DNA of 64,000 nucleotides from Nocardioides sp. URHA0020 (GTDB lineage Bacteria; Actinomycetota; Actinomycetes; Propionibacteriales; Nocardioidaceae). The DNA lies in NCBI RefSeq assembly GCF_000620705.1, contig NZ_KK211167.1, positions 62,001-126,000 of the forward strand. The letters run 5' to 3'. The notes beneath the pieces are model-generated. The model ran no database searches. It was not told where the DNA came from and worked only from the letters and a program-made list of their open reading frames with translations. How positions within the stretch are numbered: position 1 is the stretch's first letter; the number at the start of each line of letters is the position of its first letter. Below are positions 1 through 11,605 of the stretch, one piece after another. The translations under genes were made by a program, and so were the position numbers.

Positions 1-992
1 GCGTGGCCGAGCCCGAGCGTGGCCGCGAGGTAGGGCAGGACCAGCGACCCGGCGAGCGCGACCAGCACCTGCGGGGACCGGCGCAGCCGGACCACCTCGC
101 GCCAGACGAGCGCGCTCGTCCCGGTGCCGCGACCGCGGACCACGCGCACCGAGCTGCGCGCGCGCCAGTGCCGGGAGACCAGGATGTCGTAGAGGAGCGT
201 GAGGTCGAGGCTGGCCAGCGCGCCGGAGAGCCCCGGGAGCAGCGCACCACCGGAGACGAGGCGGTCGCGCCCGATCAGCCGCAGGTCGCGGTAGGCGGCG
301 ACGAGGGCGAGCACGGCCAGCGACCCGACCACCACCAGGGCGAGCACGAGGCGCGGGGCCGTCGGGGCCCGGAGGGTCGAGGGGACGGCGTCGACCGCGA
401 CCAGGACCAGCCCGACCCACAGGGCGCCGCCGAGCAGCCAGGACAGCACGCGTACGGCGGGGTGGCGGCGCGCCTGGGCGACGGTGGCGACCCCGACCAG
501 CAGCACGCCCCCGGCCGCGAAGACGCCGGTGAACCACCCCACGACCGGCGCGGGGTAGCCGCTCAGCGTGGCGCCGACAGCAGCGACGGTCGCGGCGGCC
601 ACGGCGCCGGCCACGGCGGAGAGGGCCAGGCGTCCGCGCACCAGGGTGGTCCGGTCGAGCGGGGTCGTCAGCAGCCAGGTGCCGACCGCCGGGGAGACCA
701 GCATCGGCCCGAGCAGCCGGGCGACCGCGAGGACGAGGGCGGCCGCGCCCAGCCCGAAGAGCCAGCCGAGGGCGTCCCGGGCGTCGAGGCACGACAGCGC
801 GGTGCAGGAGCCCGTGGCCCCGACGCGCAGGTTGACGATCACGCTGACGGCCATCGCCCCCAGCACGATCGCGGAGAAGATGACGACGTACGCGTCGGTG
901 AACGCCTCCACGAGGCTGGTGTCGACGCGACCGCGGCGCCAGTGCCGGATCTGTCCGCGGAGCTCGCGCACGTCCCTGCCGGCGGTGCTCAC
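1..992 (-). CDS. Multi-pass membrane protein, probable ABC transporter permease (partial)
   Basis: The reading frame is open from a GTG start at 992 to the left edge, so the C-terminus lies outside the window; about 330 residues are visible. A basic soluble N-terminus of about 30 residues is followed by at least six hydrophobic segments, roughly at residues 31-50, 68-90, 112-135, 140-162, 170-190 and 203-225. A seventh segment starts at the edge. The start overlaps the stop of the ATPase gene upstream (GTGA), so the two are translationally coupled and this is probably the membrane partner of that ATPase. It resembles the actinobacterial DUF6297-type proteins, but I assign no substrate. The long plus-strand frame over the same bases is an antisense shadow. 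Confidence 0.75.
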   Translation of the reverse strand, partial: MSTAGRDVRELRGQIRHWRRGRVDTSLVEAFTDAYVVIFSAIVLGAMAVSVIVNLRVGATGSCTALSCLDARDALGWLFGLGAAALVLAVARLLGPMLVSPAVGTWLLTTPLDRTTLVRGRLALSAVAGAVAAATVAAVGATLSGYPAPVVGWFTGVFAAGGVLLVGVATVAQARRHPAVRVLSWLLGGALWVGLVLVAVDAVPSTLRAPTAPRLVLALVVVGSLAVLALVAAYRDLRLIGRDRLVSGGALLPGLSGALASLDLTLLYDILVSRHWRARSSVRVVRGRGTGTSALVWREVVRLRRSPQVLVALAGSLVLPYLAATLGLGH

Positions 993-1648
993 TCGGGTCG
1001 GTCCAGGTCGTGCACCCGGTCGGCGACCGCGGCGACCAGGTCCGGGTCGTGGCTGGCGAGCAGGATCCCCAGGCCGGCCGCCTTCTCCCGGAGCAGCCGC
1101 TCGGTGAGCCAGACCAGCCCGGCCTGGTCGAGCCGCGCCTCGGGCTCGTCGAGCACCAGGAGCCGCCGCGGCCGGACGAACGCGCTGGCCAGGGCAAGGC
1201 GGCGCCGCTGCCCCGATGACAGGGTGCCGGGCAGCTGGGCGGCCTGCGGCGTCAGCCGGACCTCCTCGAGCACCTCGTCGACGACGCGGTCCGCGTCCTC
1301 CACGCCGTGGGCCCGGGCGAAGAGGTCGAGGTGCTCGATGACGCTCAGGTCCGGGAAGAAGTCCATGTCGTCGAGGACGATCGCCAGGTCGCGGCGGACG
1401 CTCACCGAGCGCTCGTCCACCGGTTCCCCGTCCAGCTCCACCGACCCGGACGTCGGGGCGTCCACCCCCGTCACGCAGCGCAGCAGCGTCGACTTGCCCG
1501 CGCCGTTGCGCCCCCGCAGGGCCAGCGCCTTGCCCGCCGTGACGGTGAGGTCGACCCCGGAGAGGACCTCGACGTCACCGAACCTCTTCGTGAGCGCGCG
1601 GACCCGCAGCAGTGGCGGCGTCCGGCTGGGCCTGCCCGACCTGCTCAC
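989..1648 (-). CDS. ABC transporter ATP-binding protein
   Basis: This is a single ABC ATPase domain of 219 residues. The Walker A motif GRNGAGKST is at residues 46-54, the signature LSSGQ is near residue 142, Walker B with the catalytic glutamate (LLVLDEP) is near 163, and the switch histidine (SHD) is near 197. I chose the GTG at 1648 because it overlaps the upstream stop codon as GTGA and puts the ABC fold directly at the N-terminus. The longer frame upstream is arginine-rich shadow sequence. It should power the membrane protein encoded just downstream. The substrate is unknown; small exporters of this type often handle lipids, drugs or peptides. Confidence 0.9.
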   Translation of the reverse strand: MSRSGRPSRTPPLLRVRALTKRFGDVEVLSGVDLTVTAGKALALRGRNGAGKSTLLRCVTGVDAPTSGSVELDGEPVDERSVSVRRDLAIVLDDMDFFPDLSVIEHLDLFARAHGVEDADRVVDEVLEEVRLTPQAAQLPGTLSSGQRRRLALASAFVRPRRLLVLDEPEARLDQAGLVWLTERLLREKAAGLGILLASHDPDLVAAVADRVHDLDRPE

Positions 1649-2034
1649 GGACGCGCGTGCTCGATCGCCTCGAGCTCCTCGGGCGAGAGCTGCTGCTCGC
1701 AGGTCCAGCCCGTGATGCTCTTGGCGTAGGTGCGCGCGTCGCTGCGCCCGTGGATCGAGGTGAGCACGACGCCGCTCCCGCTGGTGTCGAGCAGCGCCAC
1801 CGACCACGAGAGGTGACCACCCATGTCGCCGAACGCGTCGTACCGCACCACCGCGAGGTGGCGCAGCGCGTCCACCGCCTCGCTCTGCAGGGCCGCCACC
1901 TCCTGGCGCAGGCCCTGGACGTCCTCGGGGAGCGCGTCGACGCCGGTGCCTCGCCGCGGTCGACTCCCCCGGCGCAGCGTCACCAGCGCGACGACCAGGG
2001 CGAGGACGGCGACGATCAGGGCGAGGAGGTCCAC
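1645..2034 (-). CDS. DUF4446 family membrane-anchored protein
   Basis: This 129-residue protein has one N-terminal transmembrane helix (LLALIVAVLALVVALVTL), a charged and possibly coiled linker, and a compact C-terminal domain. That domain carries the sequence SWSVALLDTSGSGVVLTSIHGR-like core seen in DUF4446 proteins. The function of the family is not known. The GTG start at 2034 is supported by a TACTCT hexamer at 2047-2042 on the minus strand, 7 nt upstream, which fits a leaderless promoter. The gene is first in a three-gene operon with the ABC ATPase and the membrane protein, overlapping the ATPase start by 4 bp. It is divergent from pheA. Confidence 0.8.
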   Translation of the reverse strand: MDLLALIVAVLALVVALVTLRRGSRPRRGTGVDALPEDVQGLRQEVAALQSEAVDALRHLAVVRYDAFGDMGGHLSWSVALLDTSGSGVVLTSIHGRSDARTYAKSITGWTCEQQLSPEELEAIEHARP

Positions 2035-2154
2035 GCGTCCGAGAGTAGGTCGGCGCGGGTGGACACCTGGCCGGACCCGCCGAGCCGGTCGGTCCGGACC
2101 GCGCGGACGCCGCTCCCCGGGCGGCCCGCCTCGACACCCGGCCTGCGTGGGACC

Positions 2155-3009
2155 ATGACCGGCGTGACCCGACGCATCGCCTACCAGGGCGAACCCGGCG
2201 CCAACTCCCACCTGGTGTGCAAGCAGCACTACCCCGACTGGGAGGCGCTGGCGTGCGCGTCGTTCGAGGACGTCTTCGCCGCCGTCGAGGCCGGCGACGC
2301 CGACCTGGCGATGATCCCGATCGACAACTCGATCGCGGGCCGGGTGGCCGACATCCACCACTTCCTGCCCGACTCCGGGCTGCACATCATCGCCGAGCAC
2401 TTCCTGCGGATCCGCTTCAGCCTGATGGCCATCCCAGGCGCGCGGATCGACGACATCCGCACCGTGCACAGCCACGTCCACGCGCTCGGCCAGTGCCGCA
2501 AGGTGATCCGCCAGCACGGGCTGACGCCGGTCATCTCGGGCGACACCGCCGGGGCCGCCCGAGAGATCGCCGAGCTCCGCGACCCGACCCAGGCCGCGAT
2601 CTCCCCGCCGCTCGCGGCCGAGATCTACGGGCTGGAGATCCTGGCCGACGACGTCGAGGACGAGGACCACAACACGACCCGCTTCGTGGTGCTGTCGCGC
2701 GATCTCGTCGAGGCCCCGGCCGGCAACGGTCCGGTGGTCACCAGCTTCATCTTCAACGTGCGCAACCTGCCGGCCGCGCTCTACAAGGCCCTCGGCGGCT
2801 TCGCGACCAACGGCGTCAACATGACCAAGCTGGAGAGCTACATGGTGGGCGGCGAGTTCACCGCGACCCAGTTCCTCGCCGAGGTGGACGGGCATCCCCA
2901 GGACACCGGACTCCGCAACGCGCTCGAGGAGCTCGCCTTCTTCACCACCGAGGTGAAGATCCTCGGGGTGTACCCCGCCGATCCGTTCCGCGCGCGGGTC
3001 TCGCAGTAG
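2155..3009 (+). CDS. pheA: Prephenate dehydratase
   Basis: The 284-residue protein converts prephenate to phenylpyruvate, the committed step to phenylalanine. The N-terminal catalytic lobes begin RIAYQGEPGANSH and contain PIDNSIAGRV, and HNTTRF (residues about 176-181) carries the conserved Thr and Arg of the active site. From about residue 190 a C-terminal ACT regulatory domain follows (SFIFNVRNLPAALYKAL, then LESYMVGG), the usual site of allosteric control by phenylalanine. The length is normal for a monofunctional enzyme, with no chorismate mutase fused. The start is the ATG at 2155; the GTG at 2164 is an alternative. It is followed after 10 bp by larB. Confidence 0.95.
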   Translation: MTGVTRRIAYQGEPGANSHLVCKQHYPDWEALACASFEDVFAAVEAGDADLAMIPIDNSIAGRVADIHHFLPDSGLHIIAEHFLRIRFSLMAIPGARIDDIRTVHSHVHALGQCRKVIRQHGLTPVISGDTAGAAREIAELRDPTQAAISPPLAAEIYGLEILADDVEDEDHNTTRFVVLSRDLVEAPAGNGPVVTSFIFNVRNLPAALYKALGGFATNGVNMTKLESYMVGGEFTATQFLAEVDGHPQDTGLRNALEELAFFTTEVKILGVYPADPFRARVSQ

Positions 3010-3019
3010 GTTCGCCTAC

Positions 3020-3702
<683 letters not shown>

Positions 3703-3706
<4 letters not shown>

Positions 3707-4863
3707 CGCACCTCTGGGTCGACGCGTCCTCGGGCGCGAGCGGCGACATGCTGCTCGGCGCCCTGGTCGGGGCCGGCGTGCCGCTCGAGGTGGTGCAGTC
3801 GGCCGTCGACGAGGTGTCGCCCGAGCCGGTCGCGCTCCGCGTCGAGGAGGTACGCCGCGCCGGGCTGGCCGCCACCCGCGTGCACGTCGACGTCGCCGAC
3901 TCCCAGCACCACCGCACGTGGCGCGACGTCCGGGGGCTGCTCGCCGGCCACGACCTCGCGCGGTCGGTCTTCGAGCGGCTCGCGGTCGCCGAGGCCGCGG
4001 TGCACGGCACCACCCCGGAGGAGGTGCACTTCCACGAGGTCGGCGCCCTCGACGCGATCGCGGACATCGTCGGGGCCTGCGCCGGCTTCGCCCACCTGGG
4101 TGCGACGTCGGTGACGGTGTCGCCGGTCGCGGTCGGATCCGGCACCATCGAGAGCGCGCACGGCACCCTGCCGGTGCCGCCCCCGGCCGTGGCCGAGCTG
4201 CTCCGTGGCGTCCCCACCTTCGCCGGCCCCGGCCGCACCGAGCTCTGCACGCCGACCGGTGCCGCCCTGCTGACCACGCTCGCCACGGCCTGGGGACCGC
4301 AGCCGGCGATGTCCGTGGACGCCATCGGGGTCGGTGCCGGCGGGCGTGACCCCGAGGGGCACGCCAACGTGGTGCGCCTCTTCGTGGGCCTCGCGGCCCG
4401 TGCCTCGACCGGCGGGGGCCCGCTGCTGCTGGAGTGCAACATCGACGACCTGGACCCGCGCGTCTGGCCGGCGGTGATCGCGGCGCTGCTCGAGGCGGGT
4501 GCCTCGGACGCCTGGCTGACCCCGATCCTGATGAAGAAGGGCCGCCCGGCCCACACCCTCAGCGCGCTGGTCGACAGCGGGTCGGCGGACGCCGTACGCG
4601 CCGCGATCTTCCGCCAGACCACGACCATCGGGCTGCGCGAGCAGCCGCTGACCAAGCACGCGCTCGACCGCGAGATCGTCGTCGTCGAGATCGGCGGACA
4701 GCGGGTGGACGTCAAGCTCGCCCGCCACGAGGGCGTCGTGGTCAACGCACAGCCCGAGTACGACCACGTGGTCCGGGCCGCGGCCACGCTCGGCTGCCCG
4801 GTCAACGACGTGCTCACGGAGGCCTCGGCACTCAGCCGGGCCTATCTCGGAGAGGCCCCCTGA
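3703..4863 (+). CDS. larC: LarC, nickel insertion protein of nickel-pincer cofactor synthesis
   Basis: LarC is a CTP-dependent cyclometallase that inserts nickel into the LarE product. The 386-residue protein begins WVDASSGASGDMLLGAL, has the histidine-rich HFHEVGALDAIADIVG around residues 108-122, and carries the C-terminal region (ECNIDDLDPRVWP, then ILMKKGRPAHTL) that houses nickel and CTP binding. In Lactiplantibacillus plantarum full-length LarC needs a programmed frameshift. Here both halves lie in one uninterrupted frame. The start overlaps larB by 4 bp and the stop shares one base with the next start (TGATG), so the three genes are one operon. Confidence 0.94.
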
Positions 4864-5453
4864 TGGACCCGGTCGTCATCGGCCTCACGTTCCTCGCGAT
4901 CTTCGTCGTCGAGCTGCCCGACAAGACCTTCCTCGCGACGCTGGTGCTCGCGACGAAGTACCGCCCGATCCTGGTCTGGATCGGCGTCGGCCTCGCCTTC
5001 CTCGTGCAGACCCTGGTCGCGGTGCTGCTCGGCCACGCGGTGTCGTTCCTGCCCGAGGAGGTCGTGCAGGCCGCCGCCGGGGTGATGTTCCTCGTCGGCG
5101 CGGTGATCCTCATCCGGGAGGGTCGCGGCCACCAGGAGGCGGCCGCCAGCGACGAGGAGATCGAGACCAGGCCGGTGCACGGCTGGCGCGCGGTGCTGGC
5201 CAGCTTCCTCGTGCTCTTCGCGGCCGAGTGGGGCGACCTGTCGCAGCTGCTCACGATCTCGCTCGTGGCGAAGTACGAGGAGCCCGTCGCGGTCTTCATC
5301 GGCGCGCTCAGTGCGCTGCTGATCGTCAGCGGGCTGGCCGTCGTCGCCGGGCGCCAGCTCCAGCGCTTCGTCAAGCTGCACGTGCTGCACTACGTCGGGG
5401 CCGGGGTCTGTCTGGTGCTGGCCGCGATCACGGCGTACGAGCTGCTGACCTAA
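4863..5453 (+). CDS. TMEM165/GDT1 (UPF0016) family cation transporter
   Basis: This 196-residue membrane protein has two homologous halves of three helices, each starting with the family cation motif: ELPDKT at residues 15-20 and EWGDLS near residues 122-127. GDT1 and MntX-like relatives move Mn2+ or Ca2+ across the membrane, typically for manganese export. A hydrophilic acidic loop (about residues 83-105) joins the halves. The second motif has Leu-Ser where the first has Lys-Thr, which is common in the family. It overlaps larC by one base, so a role in metal balance beside the nickel cofactor genes is plausible but is inference. Confidence 0.9.
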   Translation: MDPVVIGLTFLAIFVVELPDKTFLATLVLATKYRPILVWIGVGLAFLVQTLVAVLLGHAVSFLPEEVVQAAAGVMFLVGAVILIREGRGHQEAAASDEEIETRPVHGWRAVLASFLVLFAAEWGDLSQLLTISLVAKYEEPVAVFIGALSALLIVSGLAVVAGRQLQRFVKLHVLHYVGAGVCLVLAAITAYELLT

Positions 5454-5463
5454 GGTCGGGCCC
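5451..5463 (+). promoter_or_regulatory. Leaderless-type -10 promoter of arcA
   Basis: TAAGGT at 5451-5456 is followed by a 7-nt spacer and the ATG at 5464. The TAA of the hexamer is also the stop codon of the transporter gene, so arcA has its own promoter embedded in the end of the lar operon. Confidence 0.5.
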
Positions 5464-6684
5464 ATGCCCACACATGGCGCCGACAGCGAGGTCGGCCGGC
5501 TCCAGACCGTCCTGCTCCACCGTCCCGGCAACGAGCTCAAGCGGCTGACGCCGCGCAACAACGACCGCCTGCTCTTCGACGGGATCCCGTGGGTGGCCCG
5601 CGCGCAGGAGGAGCACGACGCCTTCGCCGAGGCGCTGCGCAGCCGGGGCGCCGAGGTGCTCTACCTGACCGACCTGCTGACCGAGACGCTGGCCGACCCG
5701 GCAGCGCGGCTGCACGCGATCACCACCGCGCTGGCTGCGCTGCACCTCGGCGACACCCTGCGCGACTACCTCGCGCGGTTCCTCGGCGAGGCCTCCCCCG
5801 AGGAGCTCACCGACTACCTGACCGCCGGCATCCGCAACGACGAGGTGCGCGGCGGCTTCGGCCTCGTGACGTCGCTGCTGGCCAACGACGACTTCCTGAT
5901 CGACCCCCTGCCCAACCTGCTCTTCACCCGCGACTCGTCGGTGTGGGTGCGCGACCGGGTCGCGGTCACCTCACTGGCGATGCCGGCCCGCTCCCGCGAG
6001 ACCCAGCTGACCGAGCTCATCTACACCGAGCACCCGCGCTTCCGCGGCACGCGCAAGCTCCACGGCTGGCACCACGAGCACGTGGAGGGTGGCGACGTGC
6101 TGCTGCTCGCCCCCGGCGTCATCGCGGTCGGCGTCGGCGAGCGGACCACGCCGGCGGGCGTCGAGCGGTTCGCCCGCCAGGTCTTCCACGCCGACCTGGC
6201 GCACACCGTGCTCGCCGTGCCGATCGCGCAGGAGCGCGCGACCATGCACCTCGACACCGTCTGCACGATGGTCGACGTCGACAAGATCGTGATGTACCCC
6301 AACGTCGCCGACTCGCTCACGGCGTACGCCGTCACGCCCGCCGGCAGCGCCCAGGACGAGCACGACCTGGCGCTGACGGTGGCCGACGCCGAGCCGTTCC
6401 TGGTCGCCGCCGCGAAGGCGATGGAGATCGACACGCTGCACCAGATCGACACCGGGCTCGACCCGGTCACGGCCGAGCGGGAGCAGTGGGACGACGGCAA
6501 CAACACCCTGGCGATTGCGCCCCGCGTCGCGGTCGCGTACGAGCGCAACCACGAGACCAACGCCCGCCTCGAGGAGGCCGGCATCGAGGTGGTCCGGATC
6601 GCCGGCTCCGAGCTCGGCTCGGGCCGCGGAGGGCCGCGCTGCATGAGCTGTCCGGTGTCCCGGACGCCGGTCCCCGTCGGCTGA
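5464..6684 (+). CDS. arcA: Arginine deiminase
   Basis: This enzyme hydrolyses L-arginine to citrulline and ammonia. The 406-residue protein has the guanidino-group-modifying fold with the substrate-binding FTRDSSVW (residues about 156-163), HVEGGDVLL (about 209-217), HLDTVCTM (about 262-269) and the C-terminal RCMSCP, where Cys393 is the expected nucleophile. Length is normal for the family. No ornithine carbamoyltransferase, carbamate kinase or arginine/ornithine antiporter gene is nearby, so this is a stand-alone deiminase rather than an ATP-yielding arc operon. Its likely use is arginine catabolism or acid and nitrogen balance. Confidence 0.95.
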   Translation: MPTHGADSEVGRLQTVLLHRPGNELKRLTPRNNDRLLFDGIPWVARAQEEHDAFAEALRSRGAEVLYLTDLLTETLADPAARLHAITTALAALHLGDTLRDYLARFLGEASPEELTDYLTAGIRNDEVRGGFGLVTSLLANDDFLIDPLPNLLFTRDSSVWVRDRVAVTSLAMPARSRETQLTELIYTEHPRFRGTRKLHGWHHEHVEGGDVLLLAPGVIAVGVGERTTPAGVERFARQVFHADLAHTVLAVPIAQERATMHLDTVCTMVDVDKIVMYPNVADSLTAYAVTPAGSAQDEHDLALTVADAEPFLVAAAKAMEIDTLHQIDTGLDPVTAEREQWDDGNNTLAIAPRVAVAYERNHETNARLEEAGIEVVRIAGSELGSGRGGPRCMSCPVSRTPVPVG

Positions 6685-6804
6685 GGGGTCGCGAAGACCC
6701 GGCCGCTGTCGACGGGGGAGGCGACAACGACCGGGCGTGGTGACACTACGACGCCGAAGCGCGGTCCTACAAACTTCAACCCGCCATTTCGACGTGACGA
6801 ACGT

Positions 6805-7740
6805 CTAGCGCAGCGTGACCTGACGGTTGGCGAGGCCCGAGCGCGCGGACCGCTCCTCCGTGGTCAGGTCGGAGTCGTCGACGAGCGCCGCGGCCAGGTC
6901 CTTCGCGAACCGTGCCGCGGGATCCTCGAGCGCCTCCGGGCCGGTGCCGACCGGCAGGTCCCAGACCGGCGCCAGCAGCCCGTGGGCGCGGAACATCCCC
7001 ACGAAGCGCGAGCCCTCGACCAGCACGTCCTGGCCGGCGGCGTGCAGCCGCGCGAGGGCGTCGAGCAGGTCGTCCTCCGGCTCGGGCATGACCCAGCGCA
7101 GGTGCTCCTTGGTGCCGACGTTGGTCCAGTACGCCGCCTCGACGCTGGTCAGCCGCGCGGTCGGGTTGGACGCGGCGTTGGCCTGCTCGAGCGCGGCCTC
7201 GGCGGCGGGACGGTCCGCCTCGGGCACGTCGGCCACCCAGAAGCCGAAGCCGTCGTGGACGGTGACCGTGAGCGGGTCGCTGCCGACCAGGTCCTGCAGG
7301 CGCGGGCCGGCGCCGGGGTCGTCGGTCAGCCCGACGACGCCGGGCTCGGCGACCAGCGCGGCCTCGAGCACCGCACCCAGGTCGCGGGCGGGGTCGCCGA
7401 AGTTGTGCTGCACCTGGAGGCCGAGCCAGATCTCGCCGTTGTCGCGCACCATCGCCGGGGACGCCATCGGCAGCAGCGTGCAGAGCCGCACGACGCGGTC
7501 AGGGTCGGCCTGGAGGACCAACGGGGCGGTGGCGGCCGGCACGAGCTCGCGCAGGGCCACCACGTCGCACTCCGACGGGAGCCCCTCGAACGGGCGGCCG
7601 ACGTACACCGCGGCGGCGCCGCCGGGCGCACCGTGGCAGGCCTTGTAGCGCTTGCCCGATCCGCACGGACAGGGCTGGCGTGGGCCGACCTCGCCCTCGG
7701 TCGGGGCGGGACGGGACTTGGTGCGGGACTTCTTGGCCAT
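6805..7740 (-). CDS. SEC-C motif protein (DUF5926-like)
   Basis: The 311-residue protein starts with a lysine/arginine-rich tail and then a SEC-C zinc motif, PCPCGSGKRYKACHG, at about residues 22-36, the same C-X-C-X8-C-H pattern found at the end of SecA. The remainder is a conserved actinobacterial domain with no known activity; it contains WVMPEPEDDLLDALARLHAAG and a terminal RSGLANRQVTLR. The start ATG at 7740 has TAGCCT 7 nt upstream on the minus strand, fitting a leaderless transcript. It lies downstream of the glycerophosphodiesterase gene with a short gap. SEC-C motifs usually mediate zinc-dependent protein contacts; a specific role cannot be read from sequence. Confidence 0.85.
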   Translation of the reverse strand: MAKKSRTKSRPAPTEGEVGPRQPCPCGSGKRYKACHGAPGGAAAVYVGRPFEGLPSECDVVALRELVPAATAPLVLQADPDRVVRLCTLLPMASPAMVRDNGEIWLGLQVQHNFGDPARDLGAVLEAALVAEPGVVGLTDDPGAGPRLQDLVGSDPLTVTVHDGFGFWVADVPEADRPAAEAALEQANAASNPTARLTSVEAAYWTNVGTKEHLRWVMPEPEDDLLDALARLHAAGQDVLVEGSRFVGMFRAHGLLAPVWDLPVGTGPEALEDPAARFAKDLAAALVDDSDLTTEERSARSGLANRQVTLR

Positions 7741-7750
7741 GGCGGCGAGG

Positions 7751-8569
7751 CTATCCGGCGCTGCGCCCGGCGGCACTCTCGCGGTCGTCGAGGAGGTCGA
7801 GCAGGTACGCCGGCCGGTCGGTGATGACGGCCTTGACGCCGAGCTCGAGGCAGAGGTCGAGCTGGCTCTCGGTGTTGACCGTCCATACGTGCAGGTCGTG
7901 GCCGGCGCGGAGGATCCGGGGGCCGAGCCGGGGGTGCTCGGTGAGCTCCTTGATGCCCGGCCCGACCAGCCAGTCACGGCCGATGGTGCGCCGCAGCATC
8001 GGCCAGGTGCGGGCGTGCTCCAGCAGCATCACCACCGGGACGTGCGGCGCCAGCCGCTCGACGCGCTGCAGCGCCGTGAAGGAGAAGCTCATCACCCGGG
8101 CCGGTCCGCCCGGGCGGTCCCAGCCGAGGTGGCGGAGCTGGTCGACGAGGCGGCGCTCGACGAGCCCGCCGTACCGCGTCGGGTGCTTGGTCTCGATCGC
8201 CACCTCGACCCGACGGTCGTAGTCGGCGACCACCTCGAGGAGCGTGCGCAGGGTGAGCACCTTGTCGAGCTGGTCGTCCGGGTCGGGCGCCTCGTCGTCG
8301 AGGTCGGCCCAGGGGTGCTTCCAGGAGTGGAAGTCCAGCTGGTCGAGCTCGGCGAGCTCGGTGTTGGAGACCACGGTGCGGGTGCTCGTCGTACGCCGGA
8401 GGTCGCGGTCGTGCACGCAGACCAGGTGCCCGTCGGCGGTGAGCCGGACGTCGCACTCGAGACCCTCGGCCCCGGCGTCGAGCGCGGCGACGTACGCCCG
8501 GAGCGTGTGCTCGGCGTTGTCGTGGCTGGCGCCGCGATGCGCGACGACCTGGGGTCTCACGAGGACCAT
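7751..8569 (-). CDS. Glycerophosphodiester phosphodiesterase
   Basis: The 272-residue protein hydrolyses glycerophosphodiesters to glycerol-3-phosphate and an alcohol. It has the GDPD TIM-barrel signatures: VVAHRGASHDNAEHTLRAY at residues 8-26 with the catalytic His-Arg, ECDVRLTADGHLVCVHD at about 38-54 with the metal-binding Glu/Asp and second catalytic His, and VAIETKHP near 131. No signal peptide is visible, so it is probably cytoplasmic like UgpQ. The gene is 9 bp downstream of the ABC-F gene and probably cotranscribed with it. Confidence 0.93.
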   Translation of the reverse strand: MVLVRPQVVAHRGASHDNAEHTLRAYVAALDAGAEGLECDVRLTADGHLVCVHDRDLRRTTSTRTVVSNTELAELDQLDFHSWKHPWADLDDEAPDPDDQLDKVLTLRTLLEVVADYDRRVEVAIETKHPTRYGGLVERRLVDQLRHLGWDRPGGPARVMSFSFTALQRVERLAPHVPVVMLLEHARTWPMLRRTIGRDWLVGPGIKELTEHPRLGPRILRAGHDLHVWTVNTESQLDLCLELGVKAVITDRPAYLLDLLDDRESAAGRSAG

Positions 8570-8578
8570 GGTGCCGCC

Positions 8579-10219
<1,641 letters not shown>

Positions 10220-10250
10220 GGGCTCATTGTGGCGGGTCGGGCCTGCGTCG

Positions 10251-10328
10251 GTTTCACCGGTGCACCGGTGAAACCGTCACTTCTCGGGTGATGCAACGGC
10301 CCAGAAGTGACGGAACTGCCCGAGAAGT
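10251..10328 (+). repeat. Palindrome-plus-hairpin intergenic element, copy A
   Basis: A perfect 24-bp palindrome occupies 10251-10274 (half-site GTTTCACCGGTG). It is followed by arm CCGTCACTTCT, a short loop, its complement AGAAGTGACGG (10309-10323 region) and a third arm CCCGAGAAGT that can pair with ACTTCTCGGG of the first. The copy at 62915 shares nearly the whole sequence. This copy stands alone between the ABC-F start and the AAA ATPase stop, with no nuclease-like gene beside it. Confidence 0.85.
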
Positions 10329-10344
10329 ACGCCGGCCGGGGCGC

Positions 10345-11544
10345 TCACCGGCTGCGCAGGAACTTGCCGAAGTGCGGGACCGTGAAGGCCACGCTGCCGC
10401 GCTCGCCGGAGTAGACCAGGCCCTTCTTGATCAGCCCGTCGCGCGCGGGCGACAGCGACTGGGGCTTGCGGCTCAGGTGGGCGGCCACGTCGGCGGTGGC
10501 GATCGGGCCGTCCACGCTCCCGTCGCCGCGGTCGACGCCGAGGTCGGCCATCGCGCTCATGTAGTCGCGCTCGGCCGGGGTGGCCCGGTCGTAGCGGGCG
10601 CCGAAGAACCCGACCGCGAGCTCCGCCTCGGCCTCCGGCGCAGCGGCGCGTACGTCGGCGGCGCGGATCGGCGTCCCGACGGCGGCGTCCCAGGTGACCT
10701 TGCCGTAGGCCTGCACGAAGTAGGGGTAGCCGTCGGTGAGCCGGTAGAGCTCGTCGAGCGCCTCGTCGTCGAAGTCGACGTCCTCCTCGGCGGCCGGGAG
10801 CCGCCAGGCCCGGTCGGCCATCTCCCGCGGGAGCCGGTCGACGGAGGCGTAGCGGAAGAGCCGCTCGGCGTACGACTTGGACGCGGCGAGCGCGACCGGC
10901 AGGTGCGGGAGTCCGGCACCCACGACGATCAGGGGCGCGCTCTGCTGGCTGATCTCGTGGCAGGCGCCGCAGAGCGCGGCGAGCTCGGCGGTCGAGATGT
11001 CCTGCATCTCGTCGATGAAGAGCGCGATGCCGACACCGAGGTCGCCGGCGAGCGTGGCGACGTCGGTGAAGAGCTCGACCAGGTCCAGCTCGAGGTCGCC
11101 GGAGTCGGCCCGACCGCGCGCCGCGACGACGTCGGTGGGCGGCGTCCAGCGGAAGCCCCTGCGGTGGTCGACGTCGGTACGCAGCGCGAAGCTCTTGAGC
11201 ACCCCGGCGACCGCGTCGACCCGGTCGGGGTCGCGGTGGCGGTGGGCGACCTCGCGCACGGCGGCGTGCACCGCCTGCGCCACCGGGATCCGGATGCTCT
11301 GGTCGGGACGGGCCTCGATCTTGCCGGTGCCCCACGCGCGGCGCACGGCCTGCCCGCGCAGCGCGTTGAGCAGCACCGTCTTGCCCACGCCGCGCAGGCC
11401 GCTGAGCACCATGCTGCGCTCGGGGCGGCCGGCCGCCACCCGCTCGAGCGTGACCTCGAACTGCTGCAGCTCGCGGTCGCGACCCGCGAGCTCGGGCGGT
11501 CGCTGGCCCGCCCCGGGGGCGTACGGGTTGCGGATCGGGTCCAT
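10345..11544 (-). CDS. AAA-type ATP-binding protein with C-terminal winged helix
   Basis: The 399-residue protein begins with a short GRDREL box typical of the Orc1/Cdc6-like and archaeal ATPase families, then Walker A GLRGVGKTVLL (about residues 48-58) and Walker B ALFIDEMQD (about 182-190). The C-terminal 80 residues contain a winged-helix-like segment (ADVAAHLSRKPQSLSPARDGLIKKGLVY). The arrangement is that of a DNA-linked STAND/Orc-type ATPase; the target is unknown. TACCTT lies 6 nt before the ATG at 11544, fitting a leaderless start. No partner gene is evident: the neighbours are ABC-F and a small unknown protein. Confidence 0.82.
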   Translation of the reverse strand: MDPIRNPYAPGAGQRPPELAGRDRELQQFEVTLERVAAGRPERSMVLSGLRGVGKTVLLNALRGQAVRRAWGTGKIEARPDQSIRIPVAQAVHAAVREVAHRHRDPDRVDAVAGVLKSFALRTDVDHRRGFRWTPPTDVVAARGRADSGDLELDLVELFTDVATLAGDLGVGIALFIDEMQDISTAELAALCGACHEISQQSAPLIVVGAGLPHLPVALAASKSYAERLFRYASVDRLPREMADRAWRLPAAEEDVDFDDEALDELYRLTDGYPYFVQAYGKVTWDAAVGTPIRAADVRAAAPEAEAELAVGFFGARYDRATPAERDYMSAMADLGVDRGDGSVDGPIATADVAAHLSRKPQSLSPARDGLIKKGLVYSGERGSVAFTVPHFGKFLRSR

Positions 11545-11605
11545 GCCAGGAAGGTATCGGGCCGTCTAGCGGATCTCCTAGACTCCCGACGGCGCGGCGC
11601 GCGGG

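Noticed and set aside
3..1715. 570-residue open frame on the plus strand
   Set aside because: It is antisense to the membrane protein and ABC ATPase; the product is an arginine/glycine/proline-rich shadow with no domain.
6686..6700. GGGTC-GCGAA-GACCC hairpin after arcA
   Set aside because: A five-base stem without a T-tract is too weak to call a terminator.
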